From Sulfurimonas sp. (GTDB lineage Bacteria > Campylobacterota > Campylobacteria > Campylobacterales > Sulfurimonadaceae): a stretch of 43,045 nt of DNA. Under the pieces are notes generated by a model. It saw nothing but the letters and a program-made list of their open reading frames with translations, did no database searches and was not told the DNA's origin. This document shows positions 32,432 through 41,578 of the stretch, piece after piece; the stretch's first letter is position 1, and each line of letters opens with the position of its first letter. A program made the translations under genes and the position numbers. The stretch covers positions 1 through 43,045 of the forward strand of contig JALUWT010000111.1 in the NCBI GenBank assembly GCA_027019325.1. Direction: 5' to 3'.

Positions 32432-33309
32432 AAAAAACTGACAGCGGCATACTCTTTATGCTCGGCTCTGCTCTTATCTCTGCTTTTAACGGGGCGATTA
32501 CAAAAATACTCTCTGAAGATATTTCCGCACTTGAGATTGTTTTTTTTAGAAACCTCATAGGTATTTTCATCATTTTGTATGCACTTAAACATACGCCTCC
32601 TAAGCTGAGCGGTGGAAAAATTCATCTGCTTTTTACACGCGGACTTTTTGGTTTTATGGCGATGATTCTGTTTTTTTATACCATTACAGTCATTCCTTTA
32701 GGTGAGGCGATAACGTTGAACAAAACCTCTCCTTTTTTTGTGACGATTCTTGCTTTTTTTCTTCTACGTGAGCACCTGACGCTGAAAACTCTTTTGGCTT
32801 TACTCATCGGTTTTATGGGGGTTGTCTTTATTGTCAAACCTTTTGGTCTTACATTCTCTTATGCCCACTTTTTAGGGATACTTGGCGGTTTTTTTGCAGC
32901 AGCGGCCTACACGACGATAAAAAAGATAAAAGACATTTATGATTCTCGTGTTATTGTGCTCTCTTTTGTAGGCATCGGAACATTGATGCCGGCACTGCTG
33001 TTTTTACTCGCGCCTTTCATTGCAGTACCTCAGGCTCTCGCCTTTTTGTTTCCAAAATTTATACTGCATTTGAGCGTGTATACCTGGGCATTAATTGCAC
33101 TTATGGCCTTTATATCAACTCTTTCACAATGGCTTTTGACAAAAGCATACTCTGCTAAAAATTTAAGTGTAGTGGGTGTCATCAGCTACACAAATATTCC
33201 CTTTGCCATTGGTTTTGGAGCACTTTTAGGGGATAAATTTCCAGATATATTTACATTTTTAGGCATAGGATTAATTATTTTTGGAGGAATTTTAGTCAGT
33301 AAAAAATAA
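32425..33309 (+). CDS. DMT-superfamily transporter (EamA family)
   Basis: This 294-aa protein has ten predicted membrane helices in two EamA repeats of five; the first begins ALISAFNGAITKIL. Members export amino acids, metabolites or drugs; the substrate here is not identifiable. AGAGGGAAG before the ATG is a good ribosome site inside the end of the helicase gene, and the 7-base overlap implies a shared transcript. Confidence 0.88.
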   Translation: MLKKTDSGILFMLGSALISAFNGAITKILSEDISALEIVFFRNLIGIFIILYALKHTPPKLSGGKIHLLFTRGLFGFMAMILFFYTITVIPLGEAITLNKTSPFFVTILAFFLLREHLTLKTLLALLIGFMGVVFIVKPFGLTFSYAHFLGILGGFFAAAAYTTIKKIKDIYDSRVIVLSFVGIGTLMPALLFLLAPFIAVPQALAFLFPKFILHLSVYTWALIALMAFISTLSQWLLTKAYSAKNLSVVGVISYTNIPFAIGFGALLGDKFPDIFTFLGIGLIIFGGILVSKK

Positions 33310-33353
33310 CATTTCAGAATATTTATAGTTTAAAAGGAGTAGAATATTTCCAG

Positions 33354-34946
33354 ATGAAAAATTTGAAAAACTCTGATATCTCTATAGAAGATATTCCCTC
33401 AGATGTATTTATTTGTAGATTGGTGGATGATACATTCATCATTATAGACAGCAATGAAGCAGCACTGCGCTCAATAGCAAGGTTAAAAGAAGAAGTAGTG
33501 GGGAGTGATATTCTTGAATTGATTGAAGAGATTAAAGAATCAAATTTTAGAGATATTCTTTATGAAGCGCATGCTTCCTCACACAGCATAGATTTTAATA
33601 TTCCCTGTTTTATTCATGACAATCTCTGCCGATGGCATAAAGGAAGTGTGAAACGGCTTTTTAATGGAGATTTGATACTTTATTATAAGAACATTGAGAG
33701 AGAAAAAGAACTCGAATTTGAAGAGCTACAGTATCAGCTTGAACTCATCAGTGAAGCACCTTACGTAGGTCTTTGTATTTTTAATGAAGAGCGTTTTCTC
33801 TATGCAAACAAAGTTTTGCAAAATATGCTTGGTTACTCTTTTGAAGAGCTAAAGCAAAGTACCCCTCTAGAGCTCCTAGATACAGAAAATGAAGAGGAGT
33901 ATAGAAGTAATCTTAGCAAAAGAGTAGAGGGAAATCGTTTTACAACAGCATACATAGACAGTAAAATAAAAAGAAAAGATTCCCGAGAAATTTGTGTGCG
34001 TTTTTGTGTACAGACTATTGACTACAGAGGAGAACATGCAGCATTAGCTAGTGTCATAGATATAACAAAAATTGTAGATCAAGAACAGAGAACAAAGCGC
34101 TTGTCTCAGGCTTTGGAGCAGACAGACGACTTATTGCTCATTACTGATGTACAAGGGTACATTCACTTCGTAAATAAAAGATTTCTAGATAAGTTTGGCT
34201 ATGAAGAGCAGGAGCTCATCGGTCAGCAGCCAAATATATTGAAATCCGGCAAGCACAGTAGACGATTTTATAAGCGACTGTGGGAAACACTACTTTCGGG
34301 AAAAATATATAAAAATACACTTATCAACAAGACGAAAAAGGGGAAACTTGTCTATCTTGAAACGACCATTACTCCCGTTTTTGACAGAAGTGGTGTGATT
34401 GAGAGCTTTGTCTCTACTGCTAAAGATGTCAGCTATCAGGTGAAGACTAAACGAAGGCTCAAAAAACTGGCTATGGTCGATACCTTAACAAAAACGTTGA
34501 ATCGTTACGCGATAGATAAAGAGATAGATTACTCTATTTCAGTTGCACAGCGTTATAGTATGCCATTTTCAGTGTTGATGATTGATGTTGATTACTTTAA
34601 AAAGATAAATGACAGTTATGGACATCATGTTGGCGATGTAGTCTTGAGAAATACGAGTGATATGTTGCGTAAAAATATTCGTAAAATCGACAAACTGGGT
34701 CGCTGGGGCGGTGAGGAATTTATTATCATCATGCATGCTAGTGAGAGAGAAACGGCAAGTAACAAAGCTGAAGAACTGCGTCAATTGATAGAGAAGAATT
34801 GTGTAAAAGGGATGTATAATATCACAGTAAGCATTGGTGTGACATCATACGATGAAGATGATACAAGAAGTACACTTTTTGCCAGAGTTGACGATGCGCT
34901 CTATAGAGCAAAAGAAGAAGGGAGAAATAGAGTTGTTGTTTTATAA
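33354..34946 (+). CDS. Multi-PAS GGDEF diguanylate cyclase
   Basis: This 530-aa cytoplasmic protein has an N-terminal PAS-like region (about 15-120), a second PAS (about 128-240, with APYVGLCIFNEERFLYANK) and a third PAS-PAC (about 250-365, with LLITDVQGYIHFVN and PNILKSGKHS). A GGDEF domain with intact GGEEF and an RxxD inhibitory site (RKID) closes the protein, so c-di-GMP synthesis with feedback is expected. The third PAS resembles those of Aer-type or sensor-kinase PAS proteins. The end carries the start of a small lipoprotein gene in another frame. Confidence 0.92.
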   Translation: MKNLKNSDISIEDIPSDVFICRLVDDTFIIIDSNEAALRSIARLKEEVVGSDILELIEEIKESNFRDILYEAHASSHSIDFNIPCFIHDNLCRWHKGSVKRLFNGDLILYYKNIEREKELEFEELQYQLELISEAPYVGLCIFNEERFLYANKVLQNMLGYSFEELKQSTPLELLDTENEEEYRSNLSKRVEGNRFTTAYIDSKIKRKDSREICVRFCVQTIDYRGEHAALASVIDITKIVDQEQRTKRLSQALEQTDDLLLITDVQGYIHFVNKRFLDKFGYEEQELIGQQPNILKSGKHSRRFYKRLWETLLSGKIYKNTLINKTKKGKLVYLETTITPVFDRSGVIESFVSTAKDVSYQVKTKRRLKKLAMVDTLTKTLNRYAIDKEIDYSISVAQRYSMPFSVLMIDVDYFKKINDSYGHHVGDVVLRNTSDMLRKNIRKIDKLGRWGGEEFIIIMHASERETASNKAEELRQLIEKNCVKGMYNITVSIGVTSYDEDDTRSTLFARVDDALYRAKEEGRNRVVVL

Positions 34947-35085
34947 AAATAGTATTTTAATACTTTTGTTTGCCATATTTGGAATGAGTGCCTGCAGTAG
35001 CAAAAATCAGGGAGTTTCCCAAAAAGAGTATATGCGTTCTAATAAGGCGAGTGAAAAAGCTTTAGATAAATTAGATAGAGAGTAG
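34933..35085 (+). CDS. Small lipoprotein, 50 aa
   Basis: Starting at TTG 34933 (AAGGGAG 8 bases upstream), it overlaps the end of the diguanylate cyclase gene in another frame. The product has a lipoprotein signal (SILILLFAIFGMSAC) with Cys21 as the lipidated residue, giving a mature peptide of only about 30 charged residues. I do not recognise a family. Overlap with the cyclase gene suggests coupled expression. A longer frame from 34852 exists but runs through cyclase coding sequence and masks the signal peptide. Confidence 0.65.
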   Translation: MLFYKNSILILLFAIFGMSACSSKNQGVSQKEYMRSNKASEKALDKLDRE

Positions 35086-35104
35086 ATGGGCGAGAAGCCC
35101 ATCT
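35084..35104. terminator. Hairpin between the convergent lipoprotein and peroxiredoxin genes
   Basis: AGATGGGC (35084-35091) and GCCCATCT (35097-35104) form a perfect 8-bp stem with a 5-base loop. It overlaps the lipoprotein stop. There is no strong T run on either side, so it may be a weak bidirectional terminator or an mRNA 3'-end stabiliser. Confidence 0.5.
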
Positions 35105-35114
35105 AAAAGAATTC

Positions 35115-35711
35115 TTATAATTCTGATTCGTGTTTTGCTAAGTACTCAGCAACACCTTCAGTGCTTGCTTTCATACCTTCGTCACCTTTTTGCCAACCAG
35201 CAGCACATACTTCACCAAACTCGTCAGTAAATTGTTGAGCGTCAATCATTCTTAACATCTCATCAACATTACGTCCAAGAGGAAGGTCATTGACAACTGC
35301 ATGACGAATAATTCCGTTGTTGTCGATTAAAAATGAACCACGAAGTGCAACAGCATCATTTAAAAGTACATCATAATCACGTGCGATGTTTTTAGTAAGG
35401 TCTGCTACAAGTGGGAAGTTGATTCTGCCAATTCCACCTTTTTCAACCGGAGTCTCTCTCCATGCAAAGTGAGAAAATTGTGAGTCTACAGAGATACCTA
35501 CAACATTTACACCACGACTTTGAAACTCTTCATGTCTGTGAGAAAATGCAATGATTTCTGATGGGCAAACAAAAGTAAAATCGAGTGGATAAAAGAAAAC
35601 TACTGTCCCTTTTTCACCATAATTTTCGCTTAACGTGAAATCTTCAACGATTGAACCATCTGCTAAAACTGCAGTAGCTGTAAAATCCGGAGCTGGGTTT
35701 GTTACTAACAT
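35115..35711 (-). CDS. 2-Cys peroxiredoxin (AhpC/TSA family)
   Basis: This cytoplasmic enzyme reduces hydrogen peroxide and organic peroxides using thiols. The 198-aa protein has the peroxidatic Cys in DFTFVCPSEI, the resolving Cys in EVCAAGWQKGD, and the family's PLDFTFVCP and GVNVVGISVDS segments. Length and motifs match the typical-2-Cys AhpC/Prx1 class of Campylobacterota rather than the atypical Tpx. AAGGA lies before the ATG. No obvious PerR box was found by eye. Confidence 0.95.
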   Translation of the reverse strand: MLVTNPAPDFTATAVLADGSIVEDFTLSENYGEKGTVVFFYPLDFTFVCPSEIIAFSHRHEEFQSRGVNVVGISVDSQFSHFAWRETPVEKGGIGRINFPLVADLTKNIARDYDVLLNDAVALRGSFLIDNNGIIRHAVVNDLPLGRNVDEMLRMIDAQQFTDEFGEVCAAGWQKGDEGMKASTEGVAEYLAKHESEL

Positions 35712-35822
35712 ATATATGTCCTTGTATTGTTTTTTATGTCAGGATTTTATCTAAACTTTACTAATAAAAATCTATATTTTTTTATTTAATTTATTTTATT
35801 ATCAAGCTCTATTTAATCTTAA

Positions 35823-35828
35823 TATAAT
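35823..35828 (+). promoter_or_regulatory. -10 box of the LpxR-like gene
   Basis: TATAAT 14 bases before the ATG at 35843, predicting a leader of about 8 bases with no room for a ribosome site. The divergent gap of 131 bases to the peroxiredoxin gene is AT-rich. Confidence 0.5.
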
Positions 35829-35842
35829 ACAATACTTCTATT

Positions 35843-36823
35843 ATGCTTTTTAAGATTAAAAATAAATTTATAATTTTACTTTTTTGTGTATTCTCTTCTT
35901 TACAGGCAGATGAATATGGATTTGTTCTCTACAATGACTTTTTTGTGGGGAATGATGGACATTTCACCAATGGAGCATCACTGCTTTGGCTGGAAGATAA
36001 TCAAAATAATAGATACACGAATTTTCTGCTTAGAACTTTTGATACCATCTCCTTTCCTCTGGATCAATCCAAAAACCATAATGCCGGTATAAGCATTGAT
36101 CAAATTATGTTGACTCCTAATGATACGCTAAAAACTACACCCCAATATGATGATTTTCCTTATGCGGGTTATTTGTCATTATCTACATATCTATTTGAGT
36201 GGGACAGCCATGCTTTTAATGAGTACAGTATGGAGTTTGGTGTTGTAGGAAAAGAATCTGGTGCTGAATGGGTGCAAAAAACATTTCATAAAATCATAGG
36301 GAGTGAAGAGCCTCAAGGTTGGAATACTCAGCTCAGTACAAGATATACACTTAATCTGATGTTTAAGCACGGTGTAAAATCATGGCAGGGAAGAGTTGGA
36401 AATAATCTTCAAGGGGATTGGTTTAACCATTATGGAGTTACACTGGGAACTTTCAATATTTCAGCTTTTGCAGGTACCGCCATAAGAATTGGACAAAACT
36501 ATGTTCAGAACTTTAATTCACATTATCCCTATTTAAAAGAGGAGAGTGCCCTGCTTGGTTTACAAACTAAACAGGGCTTTGGATGGTCGGCAAGTACGGG
36601 CATTGACACAAAAGTACTGGCATATTCTCATTTTCTTGATACAGCAAAAGAGAATGGTTATCAAACGGATAAAAATGTTTTGAATGCTCTGATGCATGTT
36701 GCAGGGACTCTGTATTACAATCGACATAAATTTCGCCTTTTCTATGAACTCCCATCGCGCTATACTAAGGAACAAAAAAGCCTTAATATCTTTGGTGGGC
36801 TCGCTTATTCATACAAATTTTAA
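35843..36823 (+). CDS. LpxR-like outer-membrane lipid A deacylase (DUF2219)
   Basis: This 326-aa protein has a signal peptide ending LQA, so the mature chain begins near residue 23. The N-terminal LYNDFF gives Asn and Asp at mature positions 9 and 10, the same numbers as the active-site residues reported for Salmonella LpxR. FTNG, DDFPYAGYLS and GAEWVQKTFHK (His149, about mature 127) also match the family, which removes the 3'-acyloxyacyl group of lipid A. Beta-strand pattern and terminal Phe fit a 12-strand barrel. The gene is promoter-proximal, alone and upstream of metK. Confidence 0.88.
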   Translation: MLFKIKNKFIILLFCVFSSLQADEYGFVLYNDFFVGNDGHFTNGASLLWLEDNQNNRYTNFLLRTFDTISFPLDQSKNHNAGISIDQIMLTPNDTLKTTPQYDDFPYAGYLSLSTYLFEWDSHAFNEYSMEFGVVGKESGAEWVQKTFHKIIGSEEPQGWNTQLSTRYTLNLMFKHGVKSWQGRVGNNLQGDWFNHYGVTLGTFNISAFAGTAIRIGQNYVQNFNSHYPYLKEESALLGLQTKQGFGWSASTGIDTKVLAYSHFLDTAKENGYQTDKNVLNALMHVAGTLYYNRHKFRLFYELPSRYTKEQKSLNIFGGLAYSYKF

Positions 36824-36843
36824 TTGTATTATTTTTAGTGTGC

Positions 36844-36849
36844 TATAAT
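36844..36849 (+). promoter_or_regulatory. -10 box of metK
   Basis: TATAAT in the context GTGCTATAAT after T-rich sequence. It predicts a leader of about 55 bases with an AAGGAAA ribosome site; no SAM riboswitch fold was recognised in it. Confidence 0.65.
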
Positions 36850-36910
36850 CCGCCCGATTTATGGAGCGGAGTGTTATTACTTTGACTCTATACTTCAATA
36901 AGGAAAATCG

Positions 36911-38068
36911 ATGACGAAAGAGCATATATTTACTTCAGAGTCTGTAACAGAAGGGCACCCTGATAAGATGGCAGATCAGATCAGTGATGCAATTCTGGAT
37001 TATATTATTGAAAATGATAAAAATGCGAGAGTAGCGTGTGAAACTCTCGTGTCTAATGGTTTTTGTGTAATTGCAGGCGAACTGAAGACTACGGCGTACG
37101 CGCCAATGCAAGAGATTGCAAGACAAGTAATTCGAGATATCGGATATACAGATGCAACATATGGATTCGACTACCGTTCTGCGGCAGTTTTAAATGGAAT
37201 TGGTGAGCAGTCGCCTGATATTAATCAGGGTGTTGATCAAGCCGGTGGAGAGACAGGAGCCGGTGATCAGGGCTTGATGTTTGGCTATGCATGCCGTGAG
37301 ACAGATGTTCTTATGCCGTTGCCTATTCATTTAGCTCACCGTTTGACACAAAGATTGGCATATGTACGTAAAGAGGGCATAGTCCCTTATCTGCGTCCTG
37401 ATGGAAAAGCACAAATCAGTGTGAAATATATTGATGACAAACCCGTTTCTGTTGAGACTATTGTTATCTCTACACAACACCATGAGGGTATCTCTCAAGA
37501 TTTAATTCGTGAAGATATGATCAAAGAGGTTATTAAAGAGGTGATTCCTGTTGAGATGTTAAGCGATGAGACAATATTTCACATAAATCCAACAGGAAAA
37601 TTTGTAATCGGCGGACCGCAAGGTGATGCAGGTCTTACCGGTCGTAAGATTATCGTAGACACGTATGGCGGAAGCTGTCCTCACGGCGGTGGAGCATTCT
37701 CAGGAAAAGATCCGACCAAGGTTGATCGTTCCGCTGCATATGCAGCGCGCTGGGTTGCTAAAAACCTTGTTGCCAGCGGTGCATGTGATAGAGTAACACT
37801 TCAAGTTGCCTATGCTATTGGTGTTGTTCAGCCTGTCTCTATTATGGTAGATACGCATGGAACAGGAAAAGTGGATGAGGCGAAGATTGAAGCGTGTGTA
37901 AAAGAGTTGTTTGACCTTTCGCCGGCTGGCATTATCAACTCACTGGATCTTTTAAAACCAATATATAGAAAAACTGCAGCTTATGGTCACTTTGGTCGTA
38001 CGGAAGATAGTTTTACTTGGGAAAAGACAGATAGAGTTGATGAAATAAAAGCATATTTAAGCCTTTAA
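36911..38068 (+). CDS. metK: S-adenosylmethionine synthetase
   Basis: This enzyme makes SAM from methionine and ATP in the cytoplasm. The 385-aa protein shows the family motifs: [20 protein letters not shown] near the N-terminus, [12 protein letters not shown], and the P-loop-like [14 protein letters not shown] and DTYGG ... [16 protein letters not shown] blocks. Length is standard. It is a monocistronic unit. Confidence 0.98.
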   Translation: MTKEHIFTSESVTEGHPDKMADQISDAILDYIIENDKNARVACETLVSNGFCVIAGELKTTAYAPMQEIARQVIRDIGYTDATYGFDYRSAAVLNGIGEQSPDINQGVDQAGGETGAGDQGLMFGYACRETDVLMPLPIHLAHRLTQRLAYVRKEGIVPYLRPDGKAQISVKYIDDKPVSVETIVISTQHHEGISQDLIREDMIKEVIKEVIPVEMLSDETIFHINPTGKFVIGGPQGDAGLTGRKIIVDTYGGSCPHGGGAFSGKDPTKVDRSAAYAARWVAKNLVASGACDRVTLQVAYAIGVVQPVSIMVDTHGTGKVDEAKIEACVKELFDLSPAGIINSLDLLKPIYRKTAAYGHFGRTEDSFTWEKTDRVDEIKAYLSL

Positions 38069-38106
38069 AAGGGCATGATGAAATGTAACAAAGTATGCAT
38101 TTTTTC

Positions 38107-38154
38107 TATTAATGAAGAACTTTTAGCTACATTTAAAATTCTTCATTGTATAGT
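38107..38154 (+). promoter_or_regulatory. Inverted repeat at the ferredoxin promoter
   Basis: AATGAAGAA (38111-38119) is mirrored by TTCTTCATT (38139-38147) across 19 bases, and the symmetry extends outward through CTAT and TATAG with a one-base bulge. The right arm abuts TATAGT (38149-38154), a plausible -10 box 27 bases before the ferredoxin ATG. It could be an operator or a metK terminator; there is no T run. Confidence 0.4.
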
Positions 38155-38181
38155 TACCTTAATAAAAATCAGGAGAAGATA

Positions 38182-38466
38182 ATGGCAGTAATTATTAATG
38201 ATACATGTATTAACTGTGGTGCTTGTATAGACGAATGTCCAGTAGAAGCAATTGTAGATGAAGATGATAATCCAACAGGTGAAGAAATTTACTATGTATA
38301 TGGTGACAAATGTGTTGAGTGTGTAGGCCATCATGATGAACCAGCATGTGCAACAGCATGTCCTACCGAGGGTTGTATCACTTGGGATGCTATTGGTGAT
38401 TCTCCAGAGCATCGCGAAGATGTTACAGATGAGCAACGTTCAAGCCACGAGCCGGTTGTAGAATAG
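38182..38466 (+). CDS. 2[4Fe-4S] ferredoxin
   Basis: From ATG 38182 with AGGAGA upstream the product is 94 aa. It has CINCGACIDECP for the first cluster, then CVECVGHHDEPACATACP for the second, with the insertion in the second motif seen in Alvin/YfhL-type ferredoxins. The tail is acidic. It is a low-potential electron carrier, likely for oxidoreductases such as pyruvate or 2-oxoglutarate:ferredoxin oxidoreductase (inference). A longer frame to 38146 runs into the promoter. Confidence 0.95.
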   Translation: MAVIINDTCINCGACIDECPVEAIVDEDDNPTGEEIYYVYGDKCVECVGHHDEPACATACPTEGCITWDAIGDSPEHREDVTDEQRSSHEPVVE

Positions 38467-38478
38467 TCTCGTACAATT

Positions 38479-38506
38479 AAAGTACCTTCTGGGTACTTTA
38501 TTTTTT
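38479..38506 (+). terminator. Rho-independent terminator after the ferredoxin gene
   Basis: AAAGTACC (38479-38486) pairs perfectly with GGTACTTT (38492-38499) over a 5-base loop, followed by ATTTTTT. Confidence 0.88.
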
Positions 38507-38579
38507 GCAAAAATTACACTTACGCTTTTTAAAAATCACAAATTTTTACTTTTTAAACTAAAACATACTTTTTTTTAGA

Positions 38580-38585
38580 TATAAT
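38580..38585 (+). promoter_or_regulatory. -10 box of ndk
   Basis: TATAAT preceded by a run of eight T residues, the usual epsilonproteobacterial promoter form, 34 bases before the ndk ATG. Confidence 0.65.
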
Positions 38586-38619
38586 GCCACTCTAATTTTA
38601 TATTTTCAGAGGAGATTTG

Positions 38620-39033
38620 ATGGAACGTACACTATCCATAATCAAGCCAGATGCAGTTGCAAAAGGTGTTATAGGCAAAATTTTAGATCGTTTTGAAAGC
38701 AATGGTCTTAAGATTGCAGCTACAAGAAAGATTCAACTTTCACGTGGTGATGCAGAAGCATTTTATGCAGTTCATGCAGAAAGACCTTTTTTCAACGATC
38801 TTGTTGATTTTATGATCAGCGGTCCTGTTGTAGTTTCAGTTCTTGAAGGTGAAAATGCAATGCAAAAGAACCGTGATTTAATGGGGGCAACAAACCCTAA
38901 AGAGGCAGAAGCCGGTACAATCCGTGCAGATTTCGCTGAAAATATAGATGCAAATGCAGTTCATGGAAGCGATTCCGTTGAAAATGCAGCAGTTGAAATT
39001 GCATTCTTTTTCTCAGAGAGAGAAATTTCTTAA
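38620..39033 (+). CDS. ndk: Nucleoside diphosphate kinase
   Basis: This enzyme equilibrates NTPs and NDPs by ping-pong phosphotransfer. The 137-aa protein has [16 protein letters not shown] at the start, the G-A-T-NPKEA loop and the active-site His in [15 protein letters not shown] is the ribosome site for ATG 38620; the TTG three bases earlier is not needed. It leads an apparent operon running into DUF177, rpmF, plsX and fabH. Confidence 0.97.
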   Translation: MERTLSIIKPDAVAKGVIGKILDRFESNGLKIAATRKIQLSRGDAEAFYAVHAERPFFNDLVDFMISGPVVVSVLEGENAMQKNRDLMGATNPKEAEAGTIRADFAENIDANAVHGSDSVENAAVEIAFFFSEREIS

Positions 39034-39042
39034 GTAATCTCC

Positions 39043-39402
39043 ATGAAGGTGATGCTTAGAAAAGTAACAAAGACACCCTTAGATTTCGAGCTGAAATCTG
39101 ATGAAATAACTTTTAAAGGTTATTTGGAGTATTATAAGGGCAAATTAATTTTGCTCAAAGCAAAGCTTGCAGGAACGCTTCTCAAGCCTTGCGATATTTG
39201 TGCAGAAGAATTTAAACTCGAGCTTGATGAAAATATAGAATTTTTCATCTCTGACGGTTTATATGAAGATGATGGCAGCCTCGAATTAGATGTTGTTGAA
39301 TCTTTGAATGGTAATGCAGATATTGATGAGTTGTTAAACTCTGAGATAGAACTTATCAAAAGTGATTACCACGCATGCGGTAATTGCAAAAAAATAAATT
39401 AA
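39043..39402 (+). CDS. DUF177 (YceD-like) protein upstream of rpmF
   Basis: This 119-aa protein has the family core (LLKPCDICAEEFKLELD) and position directly before rpmF, a pairing conserved across bacteria. CDIC and CGNC near residues 47 and 112 could form a zinc site, as in many members. YceD has been linked to 23S rRNA maturation in plants and bacteria; here that is by family. An alternative start at 39052 is possible. Confidence 0.85.
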   Translation: MKVMLRKVTKTPLDFELKSDEITFKGYLEYYKGKLILLKAKLAGTLLKPCDICAEEFKLELDENIEFFISDGLYEDDGSLELDVVESLNGNADIDELLNSEIELIKSDYHACGNCKKIN

Positions 39403-39419
39403 ATTAAAGGAAAATTATT

Positions 39420-39569
39420 ATGGCAGTACCTAAGAGAAGAGTATCTCACTCTCGTTCAGCAAAACGTAGAACACACTATAAAATTTCTTTAGCGCGTCCA
39501 GTTAAAGATAAAGATGGAACATACAGATTACCACACCACATTAACCCAACTACTGGTGAGTATAAATAA
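39420..39569 (+). CDS. rpmF: Large ribosomal subunit protein L32
   Basis: This 49-aa protein begins [20 protein letters not shown], the invariant N-terminus of L32, and has the [10 protein letters not shown] segment. It lacks the C-terminal Cys pair of zinc-binding L32, which is normal in this group. AAAGGAAA precedes the ATG. It lies between DUF177 and plsX with gaps of 17 and 4 bases. Confidence 0.96.
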   Translation: MAVPKRRVSHSRSAKRRTHYKISLARPVKDKDGTYRLPHHINPTTGEYK

Positions 39570-39573
39570 TTAA

Positions 39574-40572
39574 ATGGTAAAAATTGCAATCGATGCAATG
39601 GGTGGGGACTTTGGTCCCGAACCAATTGTTAAGGGAACACTTCAAGCACTTAAGAAAAAATCATTTACACCAGTCTTAGTAGGAAAGAAATCAGAAATTT
39701 TACCTCTGTTACCAAAACGTTATAGAGATAAGATTTTAATTATTGAAGCGGACGATGTTATTGCAATGGGTGATGCAGCAACTGATGCTGTAAAGCGCAA
39801 AGAGAGCACTATTTATAAAGCAGTAGAACTTGTAAAAAACGGTGAAGCTGATGGTGTGGTAAGTGCAGGGCACAGTGGTGCTACAATGACACTTGCAACA
39901 CTAAGAATAGGTCGCCTTTCAGGTGTTTCTCGTCCGGCACTTGTAACACTTATGCCAACCAAGACGGGACGCCGTTCCGTTGTTTTAGATGTTGGTGCAA
40001 ATGTTGACTCAAAACCGGAGCACTTAGCAGAATTTGCTATTATGGGTGGATGTTATGCAGAAGATGTTTTAGGCATCGAAGAGCCTTCTATCGGACTTCT
40101 TGCAAATGGGGAAGAAGATTCCAAAGGCAATGAAGTGACAAAAGCAGCTTTTAAACTTCTACAGGGCTATAAAGGTTTTAAAGGGAATGTTGAAGGTGGA
40201 GACATCTTTAATGGAAGCTGTGATGTCATCACGTGTGACGGCTTTATCGGAAATCTTGTTCTTAAAACAAGTGAAGGCGTCGCTTCTACTATCTCTATAC
40301 TTATCAAAGATTACATCAAAAAATCACCTATTCGTATTACTGGAGCACTTTTAATGCGAAGAGTATTTAAACTGCTCAAAAAAGAGATAGATTACGCTGA
40401 AGTAGGCGGTGCACCGTTGATCGGTATCAAAGGATGCGCTATTGTTTCACATGGTAAGAGTAATGCAAAAGCAATCGAAAATGCTATTTATCAGGCTATC
40501 TCCTATGTAGATACCGGTGTAAATGAGCATATTATTGCAAGACTTGCAGAGCTAAAAGATAAGGAAGTTTAA
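39574..40572 (+). CDS. plsX: Phosphate acyltransferase PlsX
   Basis: This enzyme makes acyl-phosphate from acyl-ACP for phospholipid synthesis, at the inner face of the membrane. The 332-aa protein has [13 protein letters not shown] at the start, [15 protein letters not shown] and the [13 protein letters not shown] motif. Its place between rpmF and fabH is the classical bacterial order. It starts 4 bases after rpmF and ends 1 base before fabH. Confidence 0.97.
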   Translation: MVKIAIDAMGGDFGPEPIVKGTLQALKKKSFTPVLVGKKSEILPLLPKRYRDKILIIEADDVIAMGDAATDAVKRKESTIYKAVELVKNGEADGVVSAGHSGATMTLATLRIGRLSGVSRPALVTLMPTKTGRRSVVLDVGANVDSKPEHLAEFAIMGGCYAEDVLGIEEPSIGLLANGEEDSKGNEVTKAAFKLLQGYKGFKGNVEGGDIFNGSCDVITCDGFIGNLVLKTSEGVASTISILIKDYIKKSPIRITGALLMRRVFKLLKKEIDYAEVGGAPLIGIKGCAIVSHGKSNAKAIENAIYQAISYVDTGVNEHIIARLAELKDKEV

Positions 40573-40573
40573 T

Positions 40574-41578
40574 ATGGCATATGCTGCTTTTCGTTCTATT
40601 GGTGCGTACGTTCCAGAGAAAATACTGACAAATGAAGATCTGGCAAAGATGGTTGATACCTCTGATGAATGGATAACGAAACGTACAGGTATCAAAGAGC
40701 GTCATATTGCAGCAAAAGATGAGTTTACATCTGATATGGGTCTCAAAGCTGCTACAAAAGCCTTAGAGCGTAGTGGGGTTGAGAAAGATAAGATTGATAT
40801 GCTTATTTGTGCAACTATCTCACCCGATTATTTCTGTATGCCTTCAACAGCAACTATTATTGCAAACAAACTTGGCATCAAAGGGGCAACTGCTTTTGAT
40901 GTAACTGCAGCTTGTACCGGTTTTATCTATTCACTTTCTATTGCAAAGGCTTTCATTGAATCGGGAATGAAAAAGAATGTACTTATTGTAGGTTCTGAAA
41001 AGCTTTCTGCTATTACAGATTACACTGATCGTGGTACATGTATCTTGTTTGGTGACGGTGCGGGTTCTGCGGTTATCTCTGCAACTGACAAAAAAGAGGA
41101 AGCCATTATTGATATTCATACCGGAGCAGATGGTGAATATGCAGATCTTTTAATGACTCCAAATGGTGGAACAGGCTCTGCTCATGATTCTTTAGAGGCA
41201 GAATCAGGAAGTTGCTTTATGCAAATGAAGGGTAATGAGACTTTTAAAGTTGCAGTACGCACACTTACAAATGATGTCAAAGAAATCTTGACTGAAAACA
41301 ACATTAAAAGTGAAGATATAAAGCATTTTATTCCTCATCAGGCAAATTTGAGAATTATTAAAGCTGTTGGTGATGCTCTTAAAATGAGAGAAGACCAAGT
41401 AGTCATTACAGTTCAAAAATATGGAAATACTTCTGGCGCTTCTATTCCTATGGCAATCAATGATCTTTATGAAGCGGGCAACTTAGAAGTAGGTGAGATT
41501 ATGCTTCTTGATGCTTTTGGTGGTGGTCTTACATGGGGTTCTGCTTTAGTTCCTTTTTCTCCGATCAGCAAGCTCTGA
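40574..41578 (+). CDS. fabH: Beta-ketoacyl-ACP synthase III
   Basis: FabH starts fatty acid elongation by condensing acetyl-CoA with malonyl-ACP. The 334-aa protein has the catalytic Cys in [11 protein letters not shown], His in [11 protein letters not shown] and Asn in YGNTSGAS, the complete triad. It follows plsX after one base. The last 33 bases overlap the convergent HIT gene. Confidence 0.97.
   Translation: MAYAAFRSIGAYVPEKILTNEDLAKMVDTSDEWITKRTGIKERHIAAKDEFTSDMGLKAATKALERSGVEKDKIDMLICATISPDYFCMPSTATIIANKLGIKGATAFDVTAACTGFIYSLSIAKAFIESGMKKNVLIVGSEKLSAITDYTDRGTCILFGDGAGSAVISATDKKEEAIIDIHTGADGEYADLLMTPNGGTGSAHDSLEAESGSCFMQMKGNETFKVAVRTLTNDVKEILTENNIKSEDIKHFIPHQANLRIIKAVGDALKMREDQVVITVQKYGNTSGASIPMAINDLYEAGNLEVGEIMLLDAFGGGLTWGSALVPFSPISKL

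Noticed and set aside
36850-36910. Possible SAM-sensing riboswitch before metK
   Set aside because: The leader is only about 55 bases, and I found no SAM-I, SAM-II or SAM-IV type stems in it.
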